DNA of 64,000 bases from NCBI RefSeq assembly GCF_014279975.1, contig NZ_CP047936.1:1302001-1366000 (forward strand), in the 5' to 3' direction. Below, in pieces: positions 26,938 through 36,598 of the stretch. Within the stretch, counting starts at the first letter, position 1. The number at the start of each line of letters is the position of its first letter. Position numbers and translations under genes: made by a program. The notes beneath the pieces are model-generated. The model saw only the letters and a list, made by a program, of their open reading frames with translations, was not told the origin of the DNA and searched no databases. Source of the DNA: Synechococcus sp. BIOS-U3-1. GTDB taxonomy: Bacteria; Cyanobacteriota; Cyanobacteriia; PCC-6307; Cyanobiaceae.

Positions 26938-28977
26938 CTGGCCGCTGTTGACTGCAAACCGGGAGATCTGGTCGGCATCAGCGACCTCAAATCAGCTCAG
27001 CTTGCTGTTGTTCTTGCTGCTCAAGGAAGCAAACGCCGTTTGAGTGTCGGCTTTCGAGGCAAGGAACAAGTTGTTCCAGCTCGGACCATCGATTTAATTC
27101 ACCCCCTGCCTGGCGACGTTGACCCGTCTACTGGGCTGGGGGTTTCTCCTTGGACCTTCAACGAGCATGACCTTCAAGAATGCAGTCCCAACTGTCGCGA
27201 CTGGGGCGAAACATGGGTCCTGCTGCTGGAATCAACTGAGACCGTTGATCTAGCTGATTTTGCTGAGTTGGCTTGCGGTACAGATTCTGTGTTGAGCAAA
27301 GCTGCCTGTTGGCTGGCTTTGCATCGAAACCAGGACTTTTTTCGTTGGAAGCAGGGTGCGGTTCAGGCAAGGCCTGCTGCCGAAATCCGTAGTCGACGCG
27401 CTGAACGGCGTGTACAAGTCAAAGCTGAACTACGAATCAAGCAGTGGGTCCAATTTTTGAAGGCCCGCCAACCATTGGTCTTCAATACACTTGACCCTCT
27501 GCACCAGCAGTGGATCAAAAGCCTGCAACAGCTGGTTGGTGACGGTGCTGAGGCGATCGAACTCGACTTTCAGCTCTCGCAGTCTTTGAAAACTGCTCGA
27601 GTGGAAGCCAATGCCAAAGATCTCCGTCATCTGCTGATTCAGCTAGGCCAGTGGGATGAACATCGACCGGCCTCAATCGCCGGTACGCCCTGGAGCAACG
27701 GATTCAGTGAAAATCTGCTTCTTGAAGCCAAGGAACTAGTCGAAAAGTGTGACAGGACGACTCCGGAGGATGAGAACAGACTTGACCTCACCGCTCAGAC
27801 CTGCGTCACCATTGATGATGCCGAGACGAATGACATTGACGATGCCATTGCTCTGGAACGTCGACAAGACGGTTCCAAACGTCTCTGGATCCATATCGCT
27901 GATCCAGGTCGATTGATCCCCGAGGGTTCACCCCTTGATCTTGAAGCTCGACGGCGTGGCAGCAGTCTCTATCTGTCGAGGGGCACTCTTCCAATGTTTC
28001 CAGCCGAGCTCTCGACAGGCCCCTTCAGTCTCAAGACTGGTCGCCATAACGCTGCCTGGAGCACCTGGGTGGATCTCGACCCGCATGGCGACGTTACCGA
28101 TTTTGGGATCCTGCGTAGCTGGGTCACCCCCCGTTACCGCCTGACGTATGACGATGCCGATGAACTGATTGATCTCGCTCCACCTGAAGAGACGGATCTT
28201 GCTGAACTTCATGAGTTGCTGGAACGGCGACGTCGTTGGCGGACTGATCGGGGTGCGCTTCAGATGGAGCTGCCTGAGGGCCGTATCCGATGCCGTGATG
28301 GCGAGTTGTCCGTGCAGGTCACGGAGCCAAGTCCCTCCAGGACAATGGTGGCTGAGGCCATGATTCTCGCTGGGGCCGTTGCCGCTCGATTCGGATCGAC
28401 TCACAATCTGGCTCTGCCGTATCGCAGTCAGCTCCCAGCCGATCTTCCCCCTGCTTCTGAGCTGGAACAGCTACCTGATGGAGCTGTTCGCTTTGCTGCA
28501 ATGAAGCGTTGCCTGAGCCGCGGTCTAATGGGAACCCAACCCTCGCCCCATTTCAGTCTTGGCCTCCAGGCCTACGCACAGGCCACCTCGCCGATCCGCC
28601 GCTACGGGGATCTTGTTGTACAACGCCAGATCGCCGCTGTGATCAACGCTGAAGATCCACTGAGTGAACAATCGATGCAGGACCTGATCAACACCTTTGA
28701 TACTGCTGTACGCGAAGGTCTGACGATCTCAAGGGAGGATCAGCGCCATTGGCAACAGGTCTGGTTCGAACGTCATCAGAGCGATCAGTGGCGAGTGGAT
28801 TTCCTGCGCTGGTTGAGACCTCAGGATCGGCTGGGGTTAGTTCGTCTCGATGATCTGGCCATGGATGTTGCTGCTGAATGCCCCACGGGATCGGTGCCTG
28901 GAGATGCTCTTGTGCTGCGGGTTGATCAGGTGGATTCCCAGTGTGACCAACTCAGACTGCTTGCCCTGGCTTGTTGA
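26938..28977 (+). CDS. RNase II/R family 3'-5' exoribonuclease (RNB domain), probable CTG start
   Basis: About 679 residues if started at CTG 26938. The RNB active site is intact: DDAETNDIDDAIAL around 27810-27850, and ATSPIRRYGDLVVQRQ around 28585-28630. The family degrades RNA processively from the 3' end. The first recognisable start, TTG 27040, would cut into a conserved-looking SH3-like N-terminal domain (KPGDLVGI through KRRLSVGFRGKEQVVP). Between the rpsR stop and 27040 the frame has no ATG, GTG or TTG. CTG 26938 has GAGGG 7 nt before it. The gene is tightly coupled to rpsR. Function is secure; the start is an inference. Confidence 0.9.
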   Translation: MAAVDCKPGDLVGISDLKSAQLAVVLAAQGSKRRLSVGFRGKEQVVPARTIDLIHPLPGDVDPSTGLGVSPWTFNEHDLQECSPNCRDWGETWVLLLESTETVDLADFAELACGTDSVLSKAACWLALHRNQDFFRWKQGAVQARPAAEIRSRRAERRVQVKAELRIKQWVQFLKARQPLVFNTLDPLHQQWIKSLQQLVGDGAEAIELDFQLSQSLKTARVEANAKDLRHLLIQLGQWDEHRPASIAGTPWSNGFSENLLLEAKELVEKCDRTTPEDENRLDLTAQTCVTIDDAETNDIDDAIALERRQDGSKRLWIHIADPGRLIPEGSPLDLEARRRGSSLYLSRGTLPMFPAELSTGPFSLKTGRHNAAWSTWVDLDPHGDVTDFGILRSWVTPRYRLTYDDADELIDLAPPEETDLAELHELLERRRRWRTDRGALQMELPEGRIRCRDGELSVQVTEPSPSRTMVAEAMILAGAVAARFGSTHNLALPYRSQLPADLPPASELEQLPDGAVRFAAMKRCLSRGLMGTQPSPHFSLGLQAYAQATSPIRRYGDLVVQRQIAAVINAEDPLSEQSMQDLINTFDTAVREGLTISREDQRHWQQVWFERHQSDQWRVDFLRWLRPQDRLGLVRLDDLAMDVAAECPTGSVPGDALVLRVDQVDSQCDQLRLLALAC

Positions 28978-30744
28978 TCACCGCAATGAGGATGTTCGAA
29001 ACCATCCTCCCCAAGGATTGTGTGTGCCCTGCACATTGATATTGGTCGGTTTGTTGATGGTCTGAAGTCTCTCGTTCACTGCTGGTTCCAAGGTGATCAA
29101 CTGGCAGGGATCATCCCCTTCGACGTGGATTATGTAGCCACCCTCGTTATCAGGACTGACCATCGCCTTCAGTGTCCTGCCTGAGTCCAATGTTTCCGGA
29201 GGAGCTACCGCCAGGGGCTCCTGATTGAGGGTTGCTGTCTGCCGCTCCAACCACTGACTGTGATGCCAGGGAGTATCCCAGAGAGGTGCGACTGCCGATG
29301 GAGCGATGGCATCTCCGATCAGCCGATTCTGCAAACTGCGCACCGATAATTCAGAGGGTTGCCGGTTTGATTCCACGGCGAGAGCGGACGCTGCTCCGGC
29401 GGCTTGTCCCACATTCATGATCAAAGGCTGCAATCGGGTGGCGCCATTGGCCATGTGACTCGTACTGAAGGCCTTGTCTGCCATCAGGAGATTATCGATG
29501 GCATCACTCAGCAGAGCTCCGAAAGGGATGCAGAAGGGTGTTCCTGTCCAGCGACCGCCCCAATGGCAACTTTTGGGAGCTAACGGCCAATCATCACCGG
29601 GGTAGTGATGGTCATTGGCGTAATTGCCCACCGCAATCGACTGCAGAATTCCACTGTCATTGACTGGTGGGCCAGACATACATTCCCCTTCAGCCAGGGG
29701 GAGCAGATCCTGTTCAATCACCGTGGTGCGACCAATCATTCGGCGACCCTCACGCCAATACGGCATGGCGGCAATCCAGGGTGCAGGACTTCCAGCGCTG
29801 CTGGGAAAGGCCTGGCCGAGTTGCAGCCATCCGTCAGTGGCCTTGATTAACGCATCGGCAAAGCAGAGACTGTGCTCCTGCATCTCGCTAAACAGCACAG
29901 CTTCCTGGTCTGGATCAGCGAAGAATGCTCGTTCTAATCCTCGATGCCAGTCATTGCCGCGTAATGGCCAATTGAGCATCACCAGACCTGACGGCAAGTG
30001 TCCGTAGGTAATGGTTTTTTCCAGTCCGAATGTCTCACAAGCTCCATGAAAGGGGTCAGCTAATCGTGAGACAACAGCTTGAACCTCTTGGTGGCAGTGA
30101 TCGGCAAGCTGATCACTCTGCAGTTGGCCCATCACCACCCAGGTGGGTGACTGCACGGGTTGAGTTTTAAAAAAAGAATCTGCGCTCAGACGTTGCTGCG
30201 ATGGCGCACTGGGCTCATCCCACTGTTCCTTCGGCTCCCAGCCAAAACGGAACGGTGCATTCGCCATGGGCAGAAGATCACCTCGATCGCTGCCATCGAT
30301 GACAACTCGGCATGTCACCGTGCGCACCTCCTCATCCACCTCCAAGCACAAACCTGTGATCAGAGAGCCCGCACGCTCAACACTCAGCAACCGACAACCT
30401 GGCCACCAAACCAACCTGGATTCCTGACGCAGCCAGTTCTGAAGAATGCTCTCCGCTGTTTGGGGTCTGTAGCCGAAACAGCTCACCCAGTTCTGGTCCA
30501 GTCCTTCTGGCTCAGCTGCTTCCAGTTCTCGCAGAAACGCTCCCCAAAGTCCTGTCTGCCATGGAGTCAGTTCGTTGCCATCAGGACAGCACACACCGGC
30601 AGTACTGACCATTCCGCCAAGCCATGAACCCGGGGTGAGGAGCAGGGTGGAGGCACCACCACGTGCCGCCTGAATTGCCGCTGCGACTCCACCAGTCCCC
30701 CCTCCCCAGACCAGGACGTCCACAGAATCAATGCTGACGGTCAT
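28978..30744 (-). CDS. FAD-dependent oxidoreductase
   Basis: A 588-residue flavoprotein. The N-terminal Rossmann motif VLVWGGGTGGVAAAIQAAR binds FAD. The GSWLGGMVSTAG segment and VVIDGSDRGDLLPMANA resemble the FAD_oxidored group (PF12831-like). The C-terminal third has a second FAD-contact region (NGATRLQPLIMNVGQAAGAAS). The substrate is unknown. Its stop directly abuts that of the RNB exonuclease. ATG 30744 is chosen over an upstream non-conserved extension; metG starts divergently 188 nt away. Confidence 0.85.
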   Translation of the reverse strand: MTVSIDSVDVLVWGGGTGGVAAAIQAARGGASTLLLTPGSWLGGMVSTAGVCCPDGNELTPWQTGLWGAFLRELEAAEPEGLDQNWVSCFGYRPQTAESILQNWLRQESRLVWWPGCRLLSVERAGSLITGLCLEVDEEVRTVTCRVVIDGSDRGDLLPMANAPFRFGWEPKEQWDEPSAPSQQRLSADSFFKTQPVQSPTWVVMGQLQSDQLADHCHQEVQAVVSRLADPFHGACETFGLEKTITYGHLPSGLVMLNWPLRGNDWHRGLERAFFADPDQEAVLFSEMQEHSLCFADALIKATDGWLQLGQAFPSSAGSPAPWIAAMPYWREGRRMIGRTTVIEQDLLPLAEGECMSGPPVNDSGILQSIAVGNYANDHHYPGDDWPLAPKSCHWGGRWTGTPFCIPFGALLSDAIDNLLMADKAFSTSHMANGATRLQPLIMNVGQAAGAASALAVESNRQPSELSVRSLQNRLIGDAIAPSAVAPLWDTPWHHSQWLERQTATLNQEPLAVAPPETLDSGRTLKAMVSPDNEGGYIIHVEGDDPCQLITLEPAVNERLQTINKPTNINVQGTHNPWGGWFRTSSLR

Positions 30745-30932
30745 GGTCTTTTCCGTTCCTGAACGAGGACGGCACCCACAGTCGGTAGTTGGCCTGGCTG
30801 AGAGGCATGCCTCTAAATCAGACCTCACTCAGTCGCTTGCTGCAGACATCGGGGGCGCAAGATCAGAGACCCGGAAAGAGGGTCGTTAAGATCCTGCCCC
30901 AGAGCCAGGGGCCAAAGGAGAGCGCCGAAGCG

Positions 30933-32477
30933 ATGACTTACAGCCTCACAACTCCGCTCTATTACGTCAATGCCAAGCCGCATCTAGGGAGCACCTACAC
31001 AACCATCGCTTGTGATGCCTTGGCCCGCTTCCAGCGCCTTGAGGGACAGCAGGTTCTGTTTGTCACAGGAGTGGACGAGCACGGTCAGAAGATCCAGCGC
31101 ACGGCTGAGGCTCGCAACATCAGCCCACAAGCCCACTGTGATCTGATCAGCCGCGAATACATCGATCTCTGGTCGAGATGGGAGATCAGTAACGATCGAT
31201 TTGTCCGAACCACCAACAAGCGTCACCTTCCCCTGGTTCAGGAGTTTTTCCATCGCTGTGAAGCCGCCGGTCATATCCGTACCGGTCATCAAGAGGGTTG
31301 GTACTGCGTCGACTGCGAGGAATTCAAGGACGACCCTGCTGATGCTGAATCACCTTGCTGCTCTACCCACCTGAAGCCTCTTGAATGGCGCGATGAAGAA
31401 AACCTGTTCTTTTGTCTCTCACATTTTCAGAAGCCAATTGAGTCGCTGATCGCTAAGCCTGGATTCATTGCTCCAACAAGTCGTCGCAAAGAGGTAGAAA
31501 ATTTCGTGGCCGGAGGCTTGCGTGATTTCTCAATTTCACGGGTGAATGTGTCCCATGGGCTCCCAGTGCCGGGCCATTCCGGTCATACCTTTTACGTCTG
31601 GTTTGATGCTCTGCTTGGTTATCTGACAGCTTTGCTCGATGATGGAGGTCCAGTCGATCTGGATCGTCTGAGCAGTGCAGGCTGGCCGGTGAGCGTGCAC
31701 GTGATTGGTAAGGACATCCTGCGTTTTCATGCCGTTTATTGGCCAGCCATGTTGATGTCGGCTGGTTTGCCGCTACCCAAAAGTGTCTTCGGACATGGAT
31801 TCCTGACCCGCGAAGGCCTGAAAATGGGCAAATCTCTCGGCAATGTGCTGGATCCTCAACTGTTGCTTGAACGCTGCGGAGCAGATGCAGTGCGTTGGTA
31901 CCTACTTCGAGATATTCAGTTCGGTGAAGACGGTGATTTCCAGCAGCAGCGATTTGTGGATCTGGTGAATAACGATCTCGCCAACACGATCGGGAACCTA
32001 CTCAACCGCACTTCATCGATGTCCAGAAAATGGTTTGACAACGGCTTACCTCCTGTGAGTGAGTCCGTTCGTGTGGAGCATGCACTGCGCAGCAAGGCAG
32101 AGCTGACGATTCAGCAGGTTCGGACGTCGATGCCGGAGCTCAATTTTCAAAAGGCTGCTGAAGCAGTGCTTCAGTTGGCAATCGACACCAATGGTTTCCT
32201 CAACGAACAAGCTCCCTGGAGTCAGATGAAGCAACCAGGACAGGAAGTTCAGGTTGGTGAAGATCTTTATGCCGTTCTGGAATGTTCCCGGATTGTGGGG
32301 ATTCTTCTGCAGCCGATTGTGCCTGATCTCAGTGAACGCATCCTTACCCAGCTGGGTCTCTGTGCAATTTCTGGATCGTGGAACGATCATCTGAACTGGG
32401 GAAAGCTGCTTCCTGGATCAGCCCTTCCCAAGCCGGAACCTGTCATGCAGAGACTTGAGCTCGAATCACCACTCTGA
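30933..32477 (+). CDS. metG: Methionyl-tRNA synthetase
   Basis: A 514-residue class I synthetase. The HIGH-equivalent is PHLGS in YYVNAKPHLGSTYT, and the KMSKS-equivalent is KMGKSLGN. A zinc-knuckle-like cysteine set (YCVDCEEFKD ... CCSTHL) lies near residue 130. There is no C-terminal tRNA-binding (EMAP-like) extension. Upstream in-frame codons at 30789 would add a non-conserved leader, so ATG 30933 is used. The stop overlaps the next gene's ATG by 1 nt. Confidence 0.97.
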   Translation: MTYSLTTPLYYVNAKPHLGSTYTTIACDALARFQRLEGQQVLFVTGVDEHGQKIQRTAEARNISPQAHCDLISREYIDLWSRWEISNDRFVRTTNKRHLPLVQEFFHRCEAAGHIRTGHQEGWYCVDCEEFKDDPADAESPCCSTHLKPLEWRDEENLFFCLSHFQKPIESLIAKPGFIAPTSRRKEVENFVAGGLRDFSISRVNVSHGLPVPGHSGHTFYVWFDALLGYLTALLDDGGPVDLDRLSSAGWPVSVHVIGKDILRFHAVYWPAMLMSAGLPLPKSVFGHGFLTREGLKMGKSLGNVLDPQLLLERCGADAVRWYLLRDIQFGEDGDFQQQRFVDLVNNDLANTIGNLLNRTSSMSRKWFDNGLPPVSESVRVEHALRSKAELTIQQVRTSMPELNFQKAAEAVLQLAIDTNGFLNEQAPWSQMKQPGQEVQVGEDLYAVLECSRIVGILLQPIVPDLSERILTQLGLCAISGSWNDHLNWGKLLPGSALPKPEPVMQRLELESPL

Positions 32478-33664
32478 TGACCTTGATGAACGCAACAGGT
32501 CACCTTCGTACTGGTCTGATGATGTCCCTGTTGCTGCTGACGGGCTGTGTCAGTGAAAAACCTGCATCAACGGTTCAGGCACCACCCTTCGTTTTTCGCT
32601 CGCTCAAACTCGAACAGAAGACCAAGCAAGGATTGATGGACTGGAGTCTGAACAGTCCGGAAGCCCGTTACGAGCTGAATCGACGTCTCGTTCGCGCCCG
32701 TCAGCCCATCGGTGTTCTCTACAAAAATGGAAAGCCATCATTTCAAGTGCGATCCGATCTTGCACTCGTCGTCAATGATGGCGAGCAAATCCTGCTTGAA
32801 GGGGATGTCAGGCTGCAGCAACTCAACGGTTCCAAGCTTCTGATTCAGGGAGACCGTTTGCGTTGGAGGCCACAGCAGGGGGTTTTGCTGATTGAGCAGC
32901 GTCCCAGGGCCACGGACAAGGAGTCCCGGATAAGTGCCAGCAAAGCGCAGCTCCTGCAAACCACGAACGACCTAACGCTCAAGGGAATTGTCAAGCTTGA
33001 GCGCTGGTCTGAGGATTCCGATCCATCCAGACCGGATACAACACTCAGAACCGGTTTAGCCCAGTGGAATCTCGACTCTGGTCTGCTGAATGCCAAGGGA
33101 CCTGTTCTGGCACAGCGACGTGATCAGGAAGGAACGGTGCTTGAGCAGCTTCAGGGCAAGAGTCTCCAAGGCAACACGACAGTTGGTGACTTGAAGGTCA
33201 TGGCTCCAGTGATTGTCCAGATGCCACGCCAAAAAGGTGTGCTCAAGGCTCAGGACACCACCTGGAATTTTCGAACACAGATCGTGCGTAGCGAGCAACC
33301 CTTCAAAGCGGAACTCGACGGCACCAGGATCTTTGGCAATGCTTTTGAGGCTCAGCTGCAGAACACCACTGTTGTGATCAAGGGTGATTGCAAGATTGAA
33401 CAGCCCTCTGAAGCGCTCGATGCGACGACATGTCGCTGGAACTGGGGCACCGAAGAGGTTCTTGCGGAGGGGAATGTGCTGTTAAAGCGTGAGGCCAATG
33501 ACCAGCAAACCCGTGCCAGCAAACTGGTGGGTCAGGTTGGGGAGAAAGGTCGGATCACTTTTACCGCGCCTGGTGGAAAGGTTGAATCCCAGGTCAGATT
33601 TCCTTCGGATCAATCTGTCGATCAGAGTCCTCGATCACGGAAATCTGCTCCAGTTGAGTTTTGA
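32477..33664 (+). CDS. LptC-like LPS-export lipoprotein
   Basis: A 395-residue lipoprotein. The lipobox LLLLTGC places the lipidated Cys at residue 24. The mature part has the LptC-type repeating beta strands (LALVVNDGEQILLEGDVRL and similar). LptC bridges the inner-membrane LptBFG transporter and LptA to carry lipopolysaccharide. The protein is about twice as long as E. coli LptC, consistent with the larger cyanobacterial versions. It starts with TGATG coupling to metG. Its 3' end overlaps the convergent CCB-type gene by 71 nt. Confidence 0.82.
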   Translation: MTLMNATGHLRTGLMMSLLLLTGCVSEKPASTVQAPPFVFRSLKLEQKTKQGLMDWSLNSPEARYELNRRLVRARQPIGVLYKNGKPSFQVRSDLALVVNDGEQILLEGDVRLQQLNGSKLLIQGDRLRWRPQQGVLLIEQRPRATDKESRISASKAQLLQTTNDLTLKGIVKLERWSEDSDPSRPDTTLRTGLAQWNLDSGLLNAKGPVLAQRRDQEGTVLEQLQGKSLQGNTTVGDLKVMAPVIVQMPRQKGVLKAQDTTWNFRTQIVRSEQPFKAELDGTRIFGNAFEAQLQNTTVVIKGDCKIEQPSEALDATTCRWNWGTEEVLAEGNVLLKREANDQQTRASKLVGQVGEKGRITFTAPGGKVESQVRFPSDQSVDQSPRSRKSAPVEF

Positions 33665-34259
33665 GACGTTCTGCCCAACCCGCTAGCCACCGTTCATCGG
33701 ATCGTGTGAAGCAGCGCTCTGACCAGCCTCCGAGGACAATCCATCCACGCTGTCCGAGGGGCTGAATCATCACCGCAGGTAGACCTGGCAGAACAGCATC
33801 AAATTCCTGACGACCTGGGTACAGCGCCGTTCGGACGAGTGATACCAGGGCCTGTCGATCCGTGCTGCGTCGACAGATGTCACCAGGGGAGAACGGATCC
33901 TTCGTGATCAGGCCACGTCTCAGCAGCACCTTCTCGTCCCAATTCACCAGGATCGTTGCCGCCGAGGTGGCCGTCAGAAACTGGTGGCTTCCCCATGCCA
34001 ATTCCGTGCGCAGGCTTTCGGACAGTCCAGCGGCGATTTCAAGACCCTGCTCCCCCACAAGTTTGACAGCTTTGGGATTGCGCGGAACAGCCCGGGTCCA
34101 AAGCACTGCCACGAGCATCAGGCCAACAGCAGCCATACCGGACAGCACTTCTGCTCGCTGCAGAGCCGGTGTGAATGTCCCGGCTGTCAAAGCATTGAAG
34201 ACAGCCAGCCCCAACACCAAAAGTCCGGAGATCAGGCTGAGTCGCGCGGCGCCTGGCAT
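33594..34259 (-). CDS. CCB2/CCB4-like cytochrome b6 haem-attachment factor
   Basis: A 221-residue membrane protein with two hydrophobic N-terminal segments (RLSLISGLLVLGLAVFN; GMAAVGLMLVAVLW) and a soluble C-terminal domain. It matches the CCB2/CCB4 (DUF2930) family, whose plant members attach haem c(i) to cytochrome b6 of the b6f complex. In the C-terminal part PLGQRGWIVLGGWSERCF looks conserved. ATG 34259 is preferred to GTG 34292. Assignment is by remembered family resemblance. Confidence 0.75.
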   Translation of the reverse strand: MPGAARLSLISGLLVLGLAVFNALTAGTFTPALQRAEVLSGMAAVGLMLVAVLWTRAVPRNPKAVKLVGEQGLEIAAGLSESLRTELAWGSHQFLTATSAATILVNWDEKVLLRRGLITKDPFSPGDICRRSTDRQALVSLVRTALYPGRQEFDAVLPGLPAVMIQPLGQRGWIVLGGWSERCFTRSDERWLAGWAERLKTQLEQISVIEDSDRQIDPKEI

Positions 34260-34326
34260 GGTCTCAAGAGTCCTGCGGTCAGAAGAGCTCACTCTTGCTC
34301 AAATGGGGCAGCACTGACCAGTGGTG

Positions 34327-34734
34327 ATGACGGACGTAGAAGCTTTTGCCTCGATCGCACTCGCTGCGGTGGCCTGCGACGGCACCCTTGGACGCGAGGA
34401 AGCCCATGCGCTCCGACGATCACTGGAGTACCGCACTCCCTATAAAGACCGCACAGAACAGGAAATGGGAGCGTTATTCGATCGGCTTTTGTTCACGCTC
34501 CGCGAGCAAGGAGTGAACCAGCTGGTTACTGAGGCACTCCCTGCGCTGTCACCCATCCAGCAGGAGACGGCTTTGGCGGTGGCGGTTCAACTCACCCATG
34601 CCGACAGGGATGTCTCACCAGCAGAACAGTTGTTTCTGAACCAACTTTGTGAGCGACTGTCGCTTCCTGATGGTCGTGCTCTGGCTGTGATGGAGGCGAT
34701 CATGGCCTTACATCGCGACAGCCTTTCCTCCTGA
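34327..34734 (+). CDS. TerB-like tellurite-resistance-fold protein
   Basis: A 135-residue all-helical protein of the TerB-like fold. Segments VACDGTLGREEAHALRRSL and THADRDVSPAEQLFLNQL are typical paired acidic helices. TerB-like proteins are thought to sense or bind metal at membranes. It precedes psb32 by 18 nt. ATG 34327 fits; two GTG codons lie just before it. Confidence 0.75.
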   Translation: MTDVEAFASIALAAVACDGTLGREEAHALRRSLEYRTPYKDRTEQEMGALFDRLLFTLREQGVNQLVTEALPALSPIQQETALAVAVQLTHADRDVSPAEQLFLNQLCERLSLPDGRALAVMEAIMALHRDSLSS

Positions 34735-34752
34735 AGGCAGACTGGCACCACA

Positions 34753-35442
34753 ATGCTCCTAACCATGAAGCGTCTGAACCACCTCGTTGGAGGGCTTCTG
34801 TCTGCTGTGTTCTGTCTTTTGATCGCTGTTCCAGCGGCGGTGGCAGTTTCCGCACAGGACTTTCCGCTCTCATTGCCTGAAGAAGTTGTGCTCGATTCAG
34901 GTGATGTGCTCAGCAGGGCCAGCAGGAACGAGATCAGTACCCGATTGCAGGAACTGAATCAGTTTCATGTCGATGCCCGTTTGGTGACATTGCGACGACT
35001 CGACTACGGACTCAGTCTTTCCTCTTTTGGAGACGAGCTGTTGGAACGCTGGGGAGAGGAGTCCAACCTGACTGATCGCCCCCTGCTGATCTTCCTCGAG
35101 GAAACACAGAGCAAGCAGGCGACAGTTGTCGCAGCCAAAGAACTGCTTGACCAGCTGCCTGAGTCCCTGTTACGCAGCACAGGACGCACAACCATGAGTC
35201 AACCGTTGCGTGATGGCGATCGCTTTCGACAAGCCACCCTCGATGGTGTGAGCCGAATCGAAATTGTGCTGAATGGAGGAGAAGATCCTGGTCCACCTGT
35301 TCAACTTGAACTTGCGTCCAACCCCACAAATATTCCTACAGCTGAAGAAACTGAAGAAAGCAACGCCTTTACATGGGTTGTCGTTCTTCTGGTCGTCGGC
35401 ACCATAGTACCAATGGCGACCTGGTGGATTTTCTCCAGCTAA
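34753..35442 (+). CDS. psb32: Psb32-like TPM-domain thylakoid protein
   Basis: A 229-residue protein with a signal peptide (residues 8-32), a TPM domain (residues 40-170, VVLDSGDVLSRASRNEI, then FGDELLERWG) and a C-terminal membrane anchor (FTWVVVLLVVGTIVPMATWW). This is the layout of cyanobacterial Psb32 and plant TLP18.3, which support photosystem II repair under strong light. The domain would lie in the lumen or periplasm. ATG 34765 is an alternative start. pxcA follows after 7 nt, so an operon is likely. Confidence 0.85.
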   Translation: MLLTMKRLNHLVGGLLSAVFCLLIAVPAAVAVSAQDFPLSLPEEVVLDSGDVLSRASRNEISTRLQELNQFHVDARLVTLRRLDYGLSLSSFGDELLERWGEESNLTDRPLLIFLEETQSKQATVVAAKELLDQLPESLLRSTGRTTMSQPLRDGDRFRQATLDGVSRIEIVLNGGEDPGPPVQLELASNPTNIPTAEETEESNAFTWVVVLLVVGTIVPMATWWIFSS

Positions 35443-35449
35443 CGACACG

Positions 35450-36598
35450 ATGGCAGGACGTAACTGGCTTGGGACCTTCGGCGGAACCAAGTCATTCAAT
35501 GTGAACTCAGAACTCGATCGTGGTTACGAAGCGGCGCTTCTGATTCAAAGTCTTGAGCTTGAATATTACGGTGACCGTCCAATACGTCCAGACCTGGAGC
35601 TCTCTGTTCCCTCAACTGTTCAAGCCACGATCCTTCGCAAGTTCAGGGCCGCTATCAATGTTTGTCGATCATCTCTCGACAAACTTGAATATCAACGTGC
35701 ACAGTTTGATACACAGGAAATCAGACAGCTTCAACTAATTGAGAGTGTTGTCAATCGCTACAGCCCCAGGCGTACAGCATCAGCGCCAACCATCAGTCGA
35801 GCGCCTGATCCTCTGCCCCGCTCCTTGCTGGGTATCTTCGACACCTTGCGTCGTCAGCTCAACCCTGCCGCAGAAGCGACGCTGGTTGCAGGGTTCCGAC
35901 GTCGTAGAGATTCAACACTGATCTCATTGAAGGTGCTGCTTTTGCTGATTCTTGTACCGTTGTTGGTCCAACAGGTTAGCCGCACTTATTTGATCAGTCC
36001 GGCGGTTGATCACTTTGCTCCAGATCTTCCTTTCCTCAGCTATCCAAAGCCTCAGCTCGAGGAGCAGGCCGTTGAGAAACTCCGGGTTTTTAAAGCTGAG
36101 ATTGAATTTGATGCTCTTCTTCGTGGCGACTCAATTCCTACTCAGGAAGAGCTTCAACAAAAGCTATCTGTGAAAGCCGAAGAATTAAAGGAAGAGGCTG
36201 ACTCAGAAAGTACCCATGCGATCAAAAATGTTTTAGCAGATCTTGCTGCAACGGTGGCTTTCGTTGTTGTTTGTCTGTTTAGTCGCGAAGAGCTAAGAGT
36301 GCTGCGAGGATTCTTTGATGAAGCGGTTTACGGACTTAGTGACTCAGCGAAGGCCTTCGCCATCATTCTCTTTACCGATATTTTTGTTGGATTTCACAGC
36401 CCTGAGGGATGGACGGTTCTACTTGACGGAATCGCCAATCATTTTGGCTTTCCAGCCAGAGAGAATTTCATTCTTCTTTTCATCGCTACATTCCCGGTGA
36501 TCCTTGCGACAATTTTTAAGTATTGGATTTTCCGATATCTCAACCGTGTCAGTCCGTCCTCTGTGGCCACATTGCGTGGCATGAACGGTGGTGGCTAA
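35450..36598 (+). CDS. pxcA: Proton extrusion protein PxcA (CotA/CemA family)
   Basis: A 382-residue membrane protein. A soluble N-terminal part is followed by at least four hydrophobic segments (SLKVLLLLILVPLLVQQ near 165, then three in the last 130 residues). The C-terminus AKAFAIILFTDIFVGFHSPEGW is characteristic of CemA/PxcA, which drives light-dependent proton extrusion and supports inorganic carbon uptake. The middle and C-terminal codons are AT-richer than neighbours. The end overlaps cobU by 11 nt. Confidence 0.92.
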   Translation: MAGRNWLGTFGGTKSFNVNSELDRGYEAALLIQSLELEYYGDRPIRPDLELSVPSTVQATILRKFRAAINVCRSSLDKLEYQRAQFDTQEIRQLQLIESVVNRYSPRRTASAPTISRAPDPLPRSLLGIFDTLRRQLNPAAEATLVAGFRRRRDSTLISLKVLLLLILVPLLVQQVSRTYLISPAVDHFAPDLPFLSYPKPQLEEQAVEKLRVFKAEIEFDALLRGDSIPTQEELQQKLSVKAEELKEEADSESTHAIKNVLADLAATVAFVVVCLFSREELRVLRGFFDEAVYGLSDSAKAFAIILFTDIFVGFHSPEGWTVLLDGIANHFGFPARENFILLFIATFPVILATIFKYWIFRYLNRVSPSSVATLRGMNGGG

